NCBI RefSeq assembly: GCF_000802235.1
Contig: NZ_JTDL01000141.1
Coordinates: 1 to 64,000, forward strand
Reading direction: 5' to 3'
Origin: Sinomonas humi
GTDB taxonomy: Bacteria > Actinomycetota > Actinomycetes > Actinomycetales > Micrococcaceae
DNA: 64,000 nucleotides
Shown: in pieces, positions 7,514-17,602 of the stretch
How the letters are laid out: every line of letters starts with the position of its first letter
How positions within the stretch are numbered: position 1 is the first letter of the stretch
Translations under genes and position numbers: made by a program
The notes under the pieces: generated by a model
What the model was told of the DNA's origin: nothing
The model's database searches: none
What the model saw: only the letters and a program-made list of their open reading frames with translations

Positions 7514-9466
7514 ATGGCTGAAATGGACGGCCATGAGCCGATCGCATGGGACCCGCCGGCCGACGTGCGGGAACGCTCGAGGCTCCTGGCGGCGATGCGT
7601 CAGTGGGGCTTCAGCGATGACGCTGATGCAGTTGCCGAGCTCAACAGGCGTGCAGTCGCAGATCCCGAGTGGTTCTGGCGGGCAGCTCTCGCGGACCTGG
7701 GCGTCGAGTTCGCGGTGCCGTTCGAACGTGTGCTTGACGAGACGGACGGCAAGCCGTTCCCGAAGTGGTTCGAGGGAGGGCGGATCAACGTCGCCGAGCT
7801 TGCCGCGCTCAGACACGAACACGGCCCTCACGCCCGAAAGACTGCCGTCATCTACGAGGGCGACTCCGGCCAGCGCCGGACGCTGACGTATGCGGAACTA
7901 GCGCGGGAAGTCAGCTGGTTCGCGGCGCACCTCGCCGCGCTCGGCGTGCGCCGCGGGGACCGCGTGGTTCTGTTCATGCCGGTCGTGCCGGAGGCGGTCG
8001 TCGCCTTCCTCGCGGTTGCCCTGATCGGCGCCATCTCGGTACCCACCTTCTCCGGGTACGCGCCCGATGCACTCGCGACCCGGCTGCAGGATTCCGAAGC
8101 CGTGCTCCTCATCACCGCCGACGGGACCACCCGCCGGGGCAAGACCGTGCCGCTCAAGGAGATCGCCGACAAGGCCGTCGCCCAGGCACCCTCGGTGCGC
8201 CGCGTCGTCGTCGTACGCCATCTAGGCACCGACGCGGCCCTGGTCGAGGGCCGCGATGTCGCCTACGACGAGCTTGCCCCCGACCCCGCGCCGGTTCCCG
8301 CGGCCGACACCGAGGCGAACGACCCGCTCTCGATCGTCTACACGTCGGGCACCACGGGCCGTCCCAAGGGGATCGTGCATTCGCATGGCGGATTCGCCGC
8401 GAAGACAGCTATCGACTTCGCCTACGGGTTCGATGTCCACGCCGACGACGTCGTGTCATGGATCACTGACCTCGGCTGGCTAGTGGGGCCCATGCTCATG
8501 GTCGGACCGCTTCAGCTCGGGGCCACGATCGTCATGATCGAGGGCCTGCCGACGTATCCGACGTCGAGCCGTATGTGGGACGTCGTCGTCCGCAATGGGG
8601 TCACGGTGCAGGGCATCGCCCCGACGGCGGCGCGCGCGATCAAAGCCGCGAGCGACGGCGTGGTGCCGACGATGCCAACCCTCAAGACGTTCGTGTCGAC
8701 GGGCGAGGCGTGGGACGCTCCGACGTGGTGGTGGCTCTTCGACGTCGTCGGCGCCCGTTCCCGACCTATCGTCAACTACAGCGGCGGCACCGAGGTCGGG
8801 GGAGGCATCCTGGTGGGGTATCCCTTCCTGCCGGGACCCGCGGCTGCGTTCACGGGCCCGCTCCCGGGCATCGACGCAGCGGTGTTCGACGACGACGGCG
8901 CGGCGGTCACAGGCAGGATCGGCGAGCTCGTGCTCCGGAACACATTCCCGGGGATGACCCACGCCTTCTGGCAAGACCGCGAGCGTTACCTCAGCACATA
9001 CTGGGACCGCTGGGAGGGAGTCTGGGTGCACGGCGACCTCGCGAGCGTCGACGAGGCCGGGGTCTGGCGGATCCACGGTCGTTCGGACGACACGATCAAG
9101 CTCTCGGGCCGCCGGGTCGGGCCAGCCGAGATCGAGGCTGCTCTGCTGCGCGACAGCAGGATCGCCGAGGTTGCCGTGATCGGCGTGCCCGACGAGCTGC
9201 GCGGCCAGCGGGCCGTCGCGTTCGCCGTGCTGCGCGATCAGCACGCTGAGCCCGAAGACATCCAGGCAGTCGCCCTCGAGAATGCCGGCAAGTCGTTCGC
9301 GCCTGCCGTGCATACCGTGCGGACGCTGCCAAAAACCAAGAACGGAAAGATCATGCGGCGGGCGATCAGGGCCCGGTTCATCGGCGCCCCGGTCGGCGAT
9401 ATGTCCTCGCTCGACCCCGCGACGCCGCTCGAAGACATCCCCGTGGACGCGGGCACACAAGAGTAG
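7514..9466 (+). CDS. Acyl-CoA synthetase, acetyl/propionyl/acetoacetyl-CoA synthetase-like
   Basis: A 650-residue AMP-forming acid:CoA ligase of the long Acs/AcsA size class. The N-terminal ACAS domain (WFWRAALADLGVEF, about 52-66) precedes the adenylation core; the ATP loop IVYTSGTTGRPKGIVHSHGG is near 273-292, TDLGWLVGPM is the typical acetyl-CoA-synthetase carboxylate-pocket segment, and NYSGGTEVGGG and DDTIKLSGRRVGPAEIE mark A5 and the hinge. The C-terminal lysine that carries out adenylation is in LPKTKNGKIMRRAIR. GAGGAGG lies well spaced before the ATG. It would activate the organic acid fed into this operon; Acs-like features suggest a short or branched acid rather than a long fatty acid. 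Confidence 0.87.
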   Translation: MAEMDGHEPIAWDPPADVRERSRLLAAMRQWGFSDDADAVAELNRRAVADPEWFWRAALADLGVEFAVPFERVLDETDGKPFPKWFEGGRINVAELAALRHEHGPHARKTAVIYEGDSGQRRTLTYAELAREVSWFAAHLAALGVRRGDRVVLFMPVVPEAVVAFLAVALIGAISVPTFSGYAPDALATRLQDSEAVLLITADGTTRRGKTVPLKEIADKAVAQAPSVRRVVVVRHLGTDAALVEGRDVAYDELAPDPAPVPAADTEANDPLSIVYTSGTTGRPKGIVHSHGGFAAKTAIDFAYGFDVHADDVVSWITDLGWLVGPMLMVGPLQLGATIVMIEGLPTYPTSSRMWDVVVRNGVTVQGIAPTAARAIKAASDGVVPTMPTLKTFVSTGEAWDAPTWWWLFDVVGARSRPIVNYSGGTEVGGGILVGYPFLPGPAAAFTGPLPGIDAAVFDDDGAAVTGRIGELVLRNTFPGMTHAFWQDRERYLSTYWDRWEGVWVHGDLASVDEAGVWRIHGRSDDTIKLSGRRVGPAEIEAALLRDSRIAEVAVIGVPDELRGQRAVAFAVLRDQHAEPEDIQAVALENAGKSFAPAVHTVRTLPKTKNGKIMRRAIRARFIGAPVGDMSSLDPATPLEDIPVDAGTQE

Positions 9467-9476
9467 GAGAACGGAA

Positions 9477-10643
9477 ATGACAGTCACCGAGACAGAGGGC
9501 AACATCGAGCTCGTCAGGTCGGCGACCCGCGAACTGGCGCGGAAGTTCGACAACGAGTACTGGCTCGAGAAGGACCGCAAGCACGAGTATCCGTGGGACT
9601 TCATCAAGGCCTTCGCCGACGGGGGGTGGCTCGGCGCGATGATTCCCGAGGAGTATGGCGGAATCGGCCTAGGCCTCCAAGAAGCTGCGGTCATGATGAA
9701 CGAGATTGCGGCCTCGGGTGCCGGCATGAGCGGCGGCTCGGCGATCCACTTCTACGTCTTCCCTCCGGCCCCCATCGTGCGGCACGGTTCGGAGGAGATG
9801 AAGCGGAAGTACTTGCCCAAGCTCGCGACGGGAGAGATGCTCACGGCCTTCGCGATCACCGAGCCCACCGCGGGCGTCGATACGTCGCGGATCCGGACGA
9901 AGGCCGAGAAGGTCGATGGCGGGTGGGTCATCAACGGACAGAAGGTGTTCATCACGAACGCCCAGAACGCGCATCGCATGGTGCTGCTCGCCCGCACGTC
10001 TCCGCGTCGCGACGACAAGCCGCTGTACGGCATGACGATCTTCTTCGCCGAGATGGATCCCGAGCACGTCACGATTCGCGAGATCGATAAGCTCGGGCGG
10101 GCCGCGATCGACACGAACGAGGTGTTCATCGACAACCTCTTCGTGGCGGATGAGGACGTTGTCGGCGAGGTGGACAAGGGCTTCTACTACATCCTCGACG
10201 GACTTAACCCCGAGCGGATCGTGGTCGCAATGGAGGGCATCGGCTTGGGGCGCGCCGCCCTGGAGATCGGGACGGAATACGCCAAGAACCGAGTGGTCTT
10301 CGACCGCCCCATCGGGCAGAACCAAGCCGTCGCGCATCCCCTCGCCGATTCGTGGATCCGTCTCGAAGCCGCGGAACGCATGGCGATGCACGCGGCGAAG
10401 CTCTTCGACGAGCAGAAGGAATGCGGCCCCGAGTCCGCGGCCGCCAAGTTCCTCGGCGCCGAGGCCGGCTTCGAGGCCTGCGACCGAGCGTTCTCGACGC
10501 TCGGCGGCTATGCGTATGCGAGGGAATACCACATTGAGCGCTTGTGGCGCGAGGTGCGCCTCCTGAGGAATGCGCCGTTCTCGCAGGAAATGGTATGCAA
10601 CTACATCTCGCAGCAGGTCCTTGGGCTTCCGAGGTCCTACTGA
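9477..10643 (+). CDS. Acyl-CoA dehydrogenase lacking the usual C-terminal catalytic Glu
   Basis: A 388-residue FAD enzyme that introduces an alpha,beta double bond and passes electrons to ETF. FAITEPTAGVDTS (about 125-137), KVFITNAQNAH and the helix LNPERIVVAMEGIGLGRAA (243-261) are typical. Aligned without gaps to the other acyl-CoA dehydrogenase of the left operon, the position of the catalytic Glu of YEGTSEIQ is Pro367 (RNAPFSQEM). In compensation Glu246 sits on helix G at the place used as base by isovaleryl-CoA dehydrogenase, so a branched-acyl substrate is plausible. The C-terminus VLGLPRSY is characteristic of this sub-branch. The ATG follows GGAGAACGGAA, 10 bases after the synthetase stop. 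Confidence 0.87.
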   Translation: MTVTETEGNIELVRSATRELARKFDNEYWLEKDRKHEYPWDFIKAFADGGWLGAMIPEEYGGIGLGLQEAAVMMNEIAASGAGMSGGSAIHFYVFPPAPIVRHGSEEMKRKYLPKLATGEMLTAFAITEPTAGVDTSRIRTKAEKVDGGWVINGQKVFITNAQNAHRMVLLARTSPRRDDKPLYGMTIFFAEMDPEHVTIREIDKLGRAAIDTNEVFIDNLFVADEDVVGEVDKGFYYILDGLNPERIVVAMEGIGLGRAALEIGTEYAKNRVVFDRPIGQNQAVAHPLADSWIRLEAAERMAMHAAKLFDEQKECGPESAAAKFLGAEAGFEACDRAFSTLGGYAYAREYHIERLWREVRLLRNAPFSQEMVCNYISQQVLGLPRSY

Positions 10644-10695
10644 GCTGCTTGGCAAGCAGCCCCAGAGGGGGACATCGAGGGGAAAGGTGGAAGCC

Positions 10696-11874
10696 ATGAC
10701 GGGTCCATTGACGGGAATACGCGTTCTCGCGCTGGCGGGTATGGGGCCGGTGCCGTACGTGTCCATGCTCCTGGCCGACATGGGTGCCGACGTGGTCCGC
10801 GTCGTCCGGCCGCCGTCCCGGTCGGCGCGGGCGCTGAGCCAGACCGTGGGACTCACGGAGGAGGCCGACGTGGTCAACCGGGGCATCGACGCGGTGGCGA
10901 TCGACCTCAAGGACCCTGACGGGCGGGACGCGGTGCTCCGGCTTGCCGCCGAAGCGGACGTCTTCATCGAGGGGTACCGGCCGGGCGTCGTCGAACGCCT
11001 TGGGCTCGGGCCGGACGAGCTGCTCGACTGCAATGGGCGACTGGTCTACGTCCGGCTGACCGGCTATGGGCAGACCGGGCCCCGCTCTCGGGACGCTGGC
11101 CACGACATCAACTACGTCGCACAGTCCGGCGCACTGCATGCGATGGCGCGTGCAGGTGGAGCGCCACGCCCCCCGATCAACCTGCTCGGCGACTATGCGG
11201 CCGGAGGCGCGATGGGGGCGTTCGGCATTGTCTGCGCGCTCCTCTCGGCCGCACGCACCGGTCGCGGCCAGGTGATCGATGCGGCGATGGTCGACGGCGT
11301 TGCGGCGCTCACGGCTAAACTGCAGGGCTTGCGGGCGGCGGGACTCTTCTCGGACGAGCCGGGAACGAACTTTTTGGATTCCGGTGCGCCGTTCTACGAC
11401 ACGTATGAATGCGCTGACGGCCGTTACGTCGCGGTCGGCGCACTCGAGCCGGATTTCTACCGCGAGTTCGTCTCACGTCTGGACGTTGCTACCGAGGGGT
11501 GGCCGGCCCAGGACGACCGTGCGCGGTGGCCCGAGCTGCGCGGGCTCATCGCCCAGGCTATCGGTTCGAAGTCGCGCGACGAGTGGCAGCGCGTGTTTGC
11601 GGGGACCGATGCTTGCGTGACCCCCGTGCTCTCATTCGACGAGGCTGCCGTCGATCCGCACAACGCCGAGCGTGGGCTCTACGAGGTAGTGGGCGGCGTC
11701 CTGCACCCCGCACCGGCGCCAAGGTTCAGCCGGACGCCGCCCCGCCGACCGTCGGTCCCGCAGTCGGGCACGAGAAAGCTGGGCGAGCTCATGGACCGTT
11801 GGGGAGCCAATGGAGGTCCCCGCGAAGACGCTCCTGCCTCCGTCGGCGGGAACCCGGAGAGGAATCTGTTGTGA
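10696..11874 (+). CDS. Alpha-methylacyl-CoA racemase-like class III CoA-transferase fold protein
   Basis: A 392-residue CaiB/BaiF-fold protein that looks like alpha-methylacyl-CoA racemase (AMACR/Mcr), which interconverts 2R and 2S methyl-branched acyl-CoAs so that stereospecific dehydrogenases can act. [14 protein letters not shown] (134-147) and [11 protein letters not shown] (161-171) are racemase marks: His136 and Asp166 are spaced by 30 residues, the spacing of the His/Asp acid-base pair in bacterial Mcr. A CoA-transferase would have a catalytic Asp in a different sequence context. The ATG follows GGAAAGGTGG. Its presence beside an isovaleryl-type dehydrogenase points to a methyl-branched carboxylic substrate. 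Confidence 0.86.
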   Translation: MTGPLTGIRVLALAGMGPVPYVSMLLADMGADVVRVVRPPSRSARALSQTVGLTEEADVVNRGIDAVAIDLKDPDGRDAVLRLAAEADVFIEGYRPGVVERLGLGPDELLDCNGRLVYVRLTGYGQTGPRSRDAGHDINYVAQSGALHAMARAGGAPRPPINLLGDYAAGGAMGAFGIVCALLSAARTGRGQVIDAAMVDGVAALTAKLQGLRAAGLFSDEPGTNFLDSGAPFYDTYECADGRYVAVGALEPDFYREFVSRLDVATEGWPAQDDRARWPELRGLIAQAIGSKSRDEWQRVFAGTDACVTPVLSFDEAAVDPHNAERGLYEVVGGVLHPAPAPRFSRTPPRRPSVPQSGTRKLGELMDRWGANGGPREDAPASVGGNPERNLL

Positions 11875-12662
11875 TCAGCTACGAAGACTTCACAGCCCTG
11901 AAGATCGATCGCCCCGAGGCCTCCGTCCTCCGGATCGTGCTCGACGGTCCGAACCTGAACGCGGTCGGACCGGACGCACACAGGGAACTCGCCGACGTGT
12001 GGCCAGTCATCGGGCTCGACGAGTCCGTCCGCGCAGTCCTCATCCGTGGAGCAGGGGAACGTGCCTTCTCGGCGGGTGGAAGCTTCGATCTCGTAGAGGA
12101 CATGATCGGGGACTACGCGTCGCGCACGCGCGTCATGCGTGAAGCGCGCGACCTCGTGCGCAATATCATCGAGGTTCCCCAGCCCATCGTCTCCGCCATC
12201 AACGGGCCTGCCGCTGGAGCTGGCCTCGTCGCGGCGCTCCTCGCAGACATCTCCGTTGCGGGACGTCGCGCCAAGATTGTCGATGGGCATGTGCGCCTCG
12301 GCGTCGCTGCGGGCGATCACGCGGCCGTTTGCTGGCCGCTGCTCACATCGATGGCGAAGGCGAAGTACCACCTGCTGACCAACGAGGTGATAACAGGCGA
12401 GGAGGCCGAGCGCATCGGCCTCGTCTCCGTCGTGGTAGAAGACGACGAGGTGCAGGACCGGGCATTGGACATCGCACGCAGGCTCGCCGCCGGTTCCCGC
12501 AGCGGCGTCCAGGGGACGAAGATGGCGCTCAACGGTTGGTACCGCCAGGCCATGCCGATCTTCGACGCGTCTCTGGGGCTCGAGTTCTATGGCTTCGGTG
12601 GGCCCGATGTCGTCGAAGGCGTCGCGTCACACCGGGAAAAACGCGATCCGAGGTTCGCATGA
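11871..12662 (+). CDS. Enoyl-CoA hydratase/isomerase (crotonase) family protein
   Basis: A 263-residue crotonase-fold enzyme. The oxyanion-hole loop [18 protein letters not shown] is near residues 62-79 and the second, [20 protein letters not shown], near 106-125. In the catalytic-Glu region it has [16 protein letters not shown], the form found in a distinct crotonase branch where Asp-His replace the usual Glu of G-x-x-P-x-x-G, so water addition may be replaced by another crotonase reaction. I use the GTG at 11871, which overlaps the racemase stop (GTGA) and has GGAGAGGAATC upstream. The end overlaps the next gene by four bases. Confidence 0.85.
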   Translation: MISYEDFTALKIDRPEASVLRIVLDGPNLNAVGPDAHRELADVWPVIGLDESVRAVLIRGAGERAFSAGGSFDLVEDMIGDYASRTRVMREARDLVRNIIEVPQPIVSAINGPAAGAGLVAALLADISVAGRRAKIVDGHVRLGVAAGDHAAVCWPLLTSMAKAKYHLLTNEVITGEEAERIGLVSVVVEDDEVQDRALDIARRLAAGSRSGVQGTKMALNGWYRQAMPIFDASLGLEFYGFGGPDVVEGVASHREKRDPRFA

Positions 12663-13870
12663 CGACGACGGTCGGTCCCTTGAGCGGCATCACTGTGGTT
12701 GGACTCGAACAGGCGATTTCGGCTCCGCTGGCCACACGTCACCTCGCCGACCTCGGTGCGCGCGTCATCAAGGTCGAGACTCCCGGGCACGGCGACTCCA
12801 CGCGTTCATATGACTCGGTCGTCGGCGGCCTCTCGGCGCACTTCGCGTGGCTCAACCACGGGAAAGAATCCGCGGCCCTCAACCTCCGCGATGACGCGGA
12901 CCTCGGCGTCCTGCACGGCATCCTCGCTACGGCGGACGTGCTCGTGAGCAACCTTGCTCCTGGCGCGCTCGATCGTCTCGGCCTCGCGACGCGAGGGCTC
13001 GCAGAGCGCTATCCGCGGCTCATCGTCGTCGACATCTCCGGCTACGGTGTGGGCGGCCCCTTCGACCACAAGCGAGCGTACGATCTCCTCATCCAGTCCG
13101 AGGCGGGCTCGTGCAGCATCACGGGACTCCCGGGGCATCCGGCCAAGTCCGGCATCCCGATCGCCGATGTCGGAACCGCGCTCTACGCGTACTCGGCGAT
13201 CCTCGCGGCGCTGTACAACCGGGAGCGCACGGGCCAGGGCGCGGTGATTCCGATCGCGATGCTCGACACTGTGGCGGAGATGATGGGGTTCGCCATGAAC
13301 CAGGTGATCCACGCCGGGACGGAACCGGTGCCGGTGGGCATGGGATCGCCGATGGTCGCTCCGTACGGTGCTTACGCGACAGCTGACGGCGAGATGGCCG
13401 TGCTCGGGACCACCAACGACCGCGAGTGGCGGAGGCTCGCTGAGCTCATCGACAGGCCTGAACTCGCCGACGACGAGCGCTACCTCCACAACGATGACCG
13501 AGTGGCCGCACGCGACGAACTCGATGCCGCTGTCGGCGCATGGTGCGCGACACGGTCGCTCGAGGAGATCCAGGCAGCGGCAGACGCGGCTGGCATCGGC
13601 AATGCCCGGCTCAACACAGTTCATGCCCTCGTCGAGCATCCGCAGCTCAAGGCGCGCGGCCGCTGGCGCGACATCGGAACGCCATCGGGGCCGGTGCCCG
13701 CCCTGCTTCCCCCCGCCGTTGCGCTCGGCTGGCCTGTGCGCAGCGGATCCGTGCCTGTCCTCGGCGAGCACACTGACGCCATCCGCGCCGAATTCGGGGC
13801 TGTCTCCGAACCGGCCGAAGGCGACGACATGACATTCCACCTCACGAATCCAAGAGGAGGGGCGCAATGA
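12659..13870 (+). CDS. Class III (CaiB/BaiF) CoA-transferase
   Basis: A 403-residue family III CoA-transferase that moves CoA between organic acids through a covalent aspartyl-CoA intermediate. Asp142 in [13 protein letters not shown] matches the catalytic aspartate position, with the preceding [12 protein letters not shown] and following [17 protein letters not shown] typical of formyl-CoA/succinyl-CoA transferases. N-terminal [21 protein letters not shown] is the conserved Rossmann segment. It is embedded in an operon with ATGA overlaps on both sides. Probable job: CoA activation or exchange for an intermediate acid of the operon, which complements the AMP-forming ligases at each end. Donor and acceptor unknown. 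Confidence 0.86.
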   Translation: MTTTVGPLSGITVVGLEQAISAPLATRHLADLGARVIKVETPGHGDSTRSYDSVVGGLSAHFAWLNHGKESAALNLRDDADLGVLHGILATADVLVSNLAPGALDRLGLATRGLAERYPRLIVVDISGYGVGGPFDHKRAYDLLIQSEAGSCSITGLPGHPAKSGIPIADVGTALYAYSAILAALYNRERTGQGAVIPIAMLDTVAEMMGFAMNQVIHAGTEPVPVGMGSPMVAPYGAYATADGEMAVLGTTNDREWRRLAELIDRPELADDERYLHNDDRVAARDELDAAVGAWCATRSLEEIQAAADAAGIGNARLNTVHALVEHPQLKARGRWRDIGTPSGPVPALLPPAVALGWPVRSGSVPVLGEHTDAIRAEFGAVSEPAEGDDMTFHLTNPRGGAQ

Positions 13871-15021
13871 GCCTCACTAGCGACGAACAGCAAATGGTCG
13901 GCATGGTTGCCGAGTTCGTAGACGAGCGGGTGCGTCCGCGCGTACGCGAGTTCGAGCAGGACGACATCTACCCCGAACCCCTCATCGAGGACATGAAGGA
14001 GCTCGGCTTCTTCGGCCTTCTCGCGCCCGCGGAATACGGGGGAGTGGACGTGAGCACCGCCTGCTTCGCTCGTGTGACCGAAGAGCTCGCGCGCGGTTGG
14101 ATGAGCCTCGCGGGCGCGATCGGCGGCCACTCCGTCATCACGTATCTGATCAGGACGTTCGGCACGGACGAGCAGAAGGCCAAGTATCTGCCGGGCATGG
14201 CCGACGGGTCTATCCGCGCGACGATGGCCCTCACCGAGCCCGGCGGCGGCAGCGACCTCCAGGCGATGCGCACCCACGCGGTGCGGGACGGCGACGCGTG
14301 GTCCATCAGGGGATCCAAGACCTGGATCTCCAATGCGGCGCACTCAGGCCTCTTCGGCCTGCTGTGCGTGACTGATCGGGACGCGAACCCGACGCACAAG
14401 GGCATGAGCGTCATCCTCGTCGAACCCGGTGATGGACTCGTGATCTCGAAGAAGCTGCCCAAGCTCGGCTACCGCGGTGTCGAAGCATGCGAGGTCGTGT
14501 TCGACGGGCGCCGCGTCGGCGACGACGCGATCCTTGGCGGCACCCCCAATCAGGGCTGGTCCCACATGATGCGCGGACTGGAGGTCGGGCGCATCCAAGT
14601 CGCCGCTCGCGCTCTCGGCGTCGGCCAAGCGGCACTCGACACCGCTGTGAAGTACGCGCAGGAGCGCGAGTCGTTCGGAAAGCCCATCTGGAAGCACCAG
14701 TCGGTCGGCAACCTGCTCGCCGACATGGCAACGAAGCAGAGCGCAGCACGCCTCCTTACACTCGATGCTGCCGAGAAGGTCGACCGCGGCGAGCGCGCCG
14801 ACATGGAGGCCGGCATGGCCAAACTCTTCGCCTCCGAGACCGCGATGCAGATCGCGCTCGACGCGATCCGCGTGCACGGCGGCTATGGCTACTCGAAGGA
14901 GTACGACGTCGAACGCTACTTCCGCGACGCCCCGCTCATGATCGTGGGCGAGGGCACGAACGAGATCCAGCGCAACGTCATCGCCGCGCAGCTCATTGCC
15001 CGCAACCGGGTGGTGAGCTGA
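13867..15021 (+). CDS. Acyl-CoA dehydrogenase
   Basis: A 384-residue acyl-CoA dehydrogenase with complete family features: TMALTEPGGGSDLQAMRTHA (about 119-138), SKTWISNAAHSG, helix G LEVGRIQVAARALGVGQAAL and, near the C-terminus, VHGGYGYSKEYDVERYFRDA and VGEGTNEIQRNVIA with the catalytic Glu in EGTNEIQ. It therefore uses the canonical base, unlike the dehydrogenase at 9477. Its ATG overlaps the CoA-transferase stop by four bases and its stop overlaps the thiolase ATG by one (TGATG). Two dehydrogenases in one operon suggest two successive oxidations, or a branched and a straight intermediate. Confidence 0.9.
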   Translation: MSLTSDEQQMVGMVAEFVDERVRPRVREFEQDDIYPEPLIEDMKELGFFGLLAPAEYGGVDVSTACFARVTEELARGWMSLAGAIGGHSVITYLIRTFGTDEQKAKYLPGMADGSIRATMALTEPGGGSDLQAMRTHAVRDGDAWSIRGSKTWISNAAHSGLFGLLCVTDRDANPTHKGMSVILVEPGDGLVISKKLPKLGYRGVEACEVVFDGRRVGDDAILGGTPNQGWSHMMRGLEVGRIQVAARALGVGQAALDTAVKYAQERESFGKPIWKHQSVGNLLADMATKQSAARLLTLDAAEKVDRGERADMEAGMAKLFASETAMQIALDAIRVHGGYGYSKEYDVERYFRDAPLMIVGEGTNEIQRNVIAAQLIARNRVVS

Positions 15022-16238
15022 TGCCCGGGCTGCGGCGAGCGGCGCTCGTCGCCCCGGTCAGGACCGCCGTTGGGACGTTCGGCGGCTCCCTGCGGGATGT
15101 CCCCGTCGAGGACCTCGGCGCGACGGTGGTGAACGCCGTCGTCGAACGCTCGGGAATCGAACCCGAGCGCATCGACGACGTCGTGTTCGCCCAGTCGTAC
15201 GCCAACTCCGAGGTGCCTTGCGTCGGCCGATGGCTCGCCCTTCACGCAGGCCTGCCGATTTCCGTCCCCGGAATGCAGCTCGACCGGCGCTGCGGGGGCG
15301 GACTCCAGGCACTGATCACGGCCGCCATGATGGTCCAGACCGGCGGGGCGGATGCCGTGCTCGCCGGCGGCGTCGAGTCCATGAGCCGTATCGAGTACTA
15401 CTCGACCGCCACCCGGTGGGGTGCCCGCGCCGGGACCGTGCAGCTGTACGACCGTCTTGACCGCGGGCGGGAGCGCTCGCAGCCGGAGGCCCGGTTCGGT
15501 CGGATCTCGGGCATGATCGAGACCGCGGAGAACCTTGCCGCCGACTACTCGATCGCGCGTGAACAGGCTGACGCGTTTGCAGCCCGCAGCCACCAGCGCG
15601 CCGCGGCGGCGTGGTCCGAGGGCCGCTTCGAGGACGAGGTCGTGCCCGTGAAGGTCCCGCAGCGAAAGGGCGAGCCGATCCTGTTCGAGCGCGACGAGGG
15701 CATCCGACCCGATTCAACCGTCGAAACGCTCGCGAAGCTTCGCACGATCACCCCGGGTGGAACGGTCACGGCGGGCAATTCGAGCCAGCAGAACGACGCT
15801 GCTTCGGCCATGCTCGTCGTCGCCGAGGACGAGCTCGACAAGCTCGGACTCGAGCCCATGGGCTATCTCACAGGATGGGCGGCAGCAGGCTGCGATCCGT
15901 CGCGCATGGGCATCGGGCCCGTTGCTGCAGTAGAACGCCTCGCTTCCCGGCGCGGTACAGACGCCGTGACCCTCTTGGACTCGCTCGACCTCGTCGAGCT
16001 CAATGAGGCCTTCGCCGTGCAGGTGCTGGCCGTCCTTCAAGGCTGGGGATGGCGCGACGACGAGCGGCTCAACGTCAACGGCTCCGGCATCTCTCTTGGC
16101 CACCCCATCGGGGCCACGGGCTCGCGGATGGTCACGACGCTCCTCCATGAGCTCAAGCGCCGCGGCGGCGGCTCGGGCCTCGCCACAATGTGTATCGGCG
16201 GCGGCCAGGGCCTCGCCGCGATCATCGAGGCAGCCTGA
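15021..16238 (+). CDS. Thiolase (acetyl-CoA acyltransferase)
   Basis: A 405-residue thiolase that splits a 3-ketoacyl-CoA with CoA to give acetyl- or propionyl-CoA. The nucleophilic cysteine is Cys91 in LDRRCGGGLQALI, the middle of the chain has GGVESMSR, and the C-terminal part has LVELNEAFAVQVLAVLQ, NVNGSGISLGHPIGATGSR (catalytic His) and the second Cys in MCIGGGQG. All four catalytic blocks are intact and the length is normal. It starts inside the stop of the preceding gene (TGATG). It is the only clear thiolase in the window and so the candidate for the last step of every beta-ketoacyl-CoA route encoded here, including that of the HyuAB module. Confidence 0.91.
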   Translation: MPGLRRAALVAPVRTAVGTFGGSLRDVPVEDLGATVVNAVVERSGIEPERIDDVVFAQSYANSEVPCVGRWLALHAGLPISVPGMQLDRRCGGGLQALITAAMMVQTGGADAVLAGGVESMSRIEYYSTATRWGARAGTVQLYDRLDRGRERSQPEARFGRISGMIETAENLAADYSIAREQADAFAARSHQRAAAAWSEGRFEDEVVPVKVPQRKGEPILFERDEGIRPDSTVETLAKLRTITPGGTVTAGNSSQQNDAASAMLVVAEDELDKLGLEPMGYLTGWAAAGCDPSRMGIGPVAAVERLASRRGTDAVTLLDSLDLVELNEAFAVQVLAVLQGWGWRDDERLNVNGSGISLGHPIGATGSRMVTTLLHELKRRGGGSGLATMCIGGGQGLAAIIEAA

Positions 16239-16243
16239 GGCCG

Positions 16244-17587
16244 ATGGCTACTCCGTATTCCGCTGACTACTGGAGCGACATCGAAGCGATCCCGCGAGAG
16301 GACGCAGAGCGTATCCAGAACGAGCGCCTCGTCGAGCAGCTTGCATACGTCGCCGAGCACAGCGCCTTCTACCGAGGGAAGTTCGCCGAGCGCAAGGTCG
16401 ACGTCGCCCGCATCCGGACCGTCCAGGAACTCGCTGAGCTGCCGTTCACCGAGAAGCAGGAACTGCGAGACAGTCTCTCGACCTTCCCCCCGCTCGGCAG
16501 CCATGCGGCAGCCGCGCCTGCGAACATCGTCCAGATCCAGGCGTCCTCGGGCACGACGGGCAGCCCGTCCTATGTGGGGCTAACGCGCCGGGACATCGAG
16601 GTCTGGTGCGAGCTCGGGGCGCGCGCACTGTACGCAAACGGGTTCCGCCCGGGTGACCGGCTCCTGCATGGTTTCGGGATGAGCAAGGGCTTCGTCGGGG
16701 GCCTACCAGTCGTGCAGATCGCGCAGTACATGGGCATCGTCGACATTCCGATCGGCGCGGAGGCGGGAACCGACCGGCTCCTTCGGGTGCAGGCGGACCA
16801 GCGTCCGAATGCACTCATCGGGACACCGAACTTCCTCGCGCACCTTGGCGAGCAGGCGCCTTCGGCTCTCGGCCTCGACGCCCGCGACCTCGGCGTTCGG
16901 ACGATCAGCGTCGGCGGGGAGCCCGGAGGGGGCCTGCCTGCCGTTCGCGAGCGGCTCGAGTCGCTATGGGGCGCCACGTCCCGCGAGATGCTCGGTGGCA
17001 CCGATATCGCGTGCATCTACTGGGGCGAGTGCGCGTTCGGGGACGGTATGCACTTCCTCTCGCCCGACCTCATGATCGCCGAACTCATCGACCCTGAGAC
17101 GGGCGCCGTCGTCGTACCCGCGGAAGGTGCGAGGGGTGAGCTCGTGTACACCGCGCTGCGCCGCGAAGCGTCACCGCTCGTCCGCTTCCGGACCCGGGAC
17201 CACGTCGTCGTGACTGGTACCGATTGCGCGTGCGGACGCACCGGCTACAAGGTGCGGTGCGTCGGCCGTACGGACGACATGCTCATCGTCCGCGGAATCA
17301 ACCTCTTCCCATCGGCCGTCAAACAGCTCGTGTCCGAGCTGCGGCCGCTGACGACGGGGGAGATGCGCATCCGTGTCGACTTCGAAGGGCATTCCACGCA
17401 GAAGCCGTTGCCCGTGGTCGTGGAGTACGCGGATGGGCTGTCAGCACGGGAGCAGAACGAGCTCCGGGCATCTATCGAGCAGCGGGTGCGCTCCGCGCTC
17501 AACGTCAAGATCGTCGTCGACCTCGTCCCCGAGGGCACTCTGAAACGTCCGGACCACGTCAAAGTCGCGCTCATCGAGCGCGTTTAG
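16244..17587 (+). CDS. Phenylacetate-CoA ligase-like AMP-forming ligase (PaaK family)
   Basis: A 447-residue ligase of the compact PaaK type. QASSGTTGSPSYVGLTRRD (about 102-120) is the ATP-binding loop, LGGTDIACIYWGEC the A5-like motif, RTRDHVVVTGTDCACGRTG (about 325-343) the PaaK-type Asp/Cys-rich region and VGRTDDMLIVRGINLFP the hinge to the C-terminal domain, ending in PEGTLKRPDHVKVALIER with the expected lysine near the end. It begins five bases after the thiolase stop. PaaK-like ligases activate aryl-acetic and other bulky acids, so a cyclic or aromatic acid is possible, but the family is broad. Confidence 0.86.
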   Translation: MATPYSADYWSDIEAIPREDAERIQNERLVEQLAYVAEHSAFYRGKFAERKVDVARIRTVQELAELPFTEKQELRDSLSTFPPLGSHAAAAPANIVQIQASSGTTGSPSYVGLTRRDIEVWCELGARALYANGFRPGDRLLHGFGMSKGFVGGLPVVQIAQYMGIVDIPIGAEAGTDRLLRVQADQRPNALIGTPNFLAHLGEQAPSALGLDARDLGVRTISVGGEPGGGLPAVRERLESLWGATSREMLGGTDIACIYWGECAFGDGMHFLSPDLMIAELIDPETGAVVVPAEGARGELVYTALRREASPLVRFRTRDHVVVTGTDCACGRTGYKVRCVGRTDDMLIVRGINLFPSAVKQLVSELRPLTTGEMRIRVDFEGHSTQKPLPVVVEYADGLSAREQNELRASIEQRVRSALNVKIVVDLVPEGTLKRPDHVKVALIERV

Positions 17588-17602
17588 CGACTGAAGAGAG
17601 CC

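Noticed and set aside
5360-7831. An 823-codon minus-strand frame spanning the dehydrogenase and the divergent MaoC gene
   Set aside because: Only the middle (about 6085-6802) has protein-like motifs; both ends are antisense or out-of-frame extensions of better genes, so it is not a fusion protein.
8480-9727. A 415-codon antisense frame in the acyl-CoA synthetase gene
   Set aside because: No family features, and it covers well conserved sense-strand motifs.
11871-13870. Ribosomal frameshifting between overlapping genes of the 7-17 kb operon
   Set aside because: The overlaps are ordinary ATGA/GTGA stop-start couplings with normal starts; no slippery sequence was seen.
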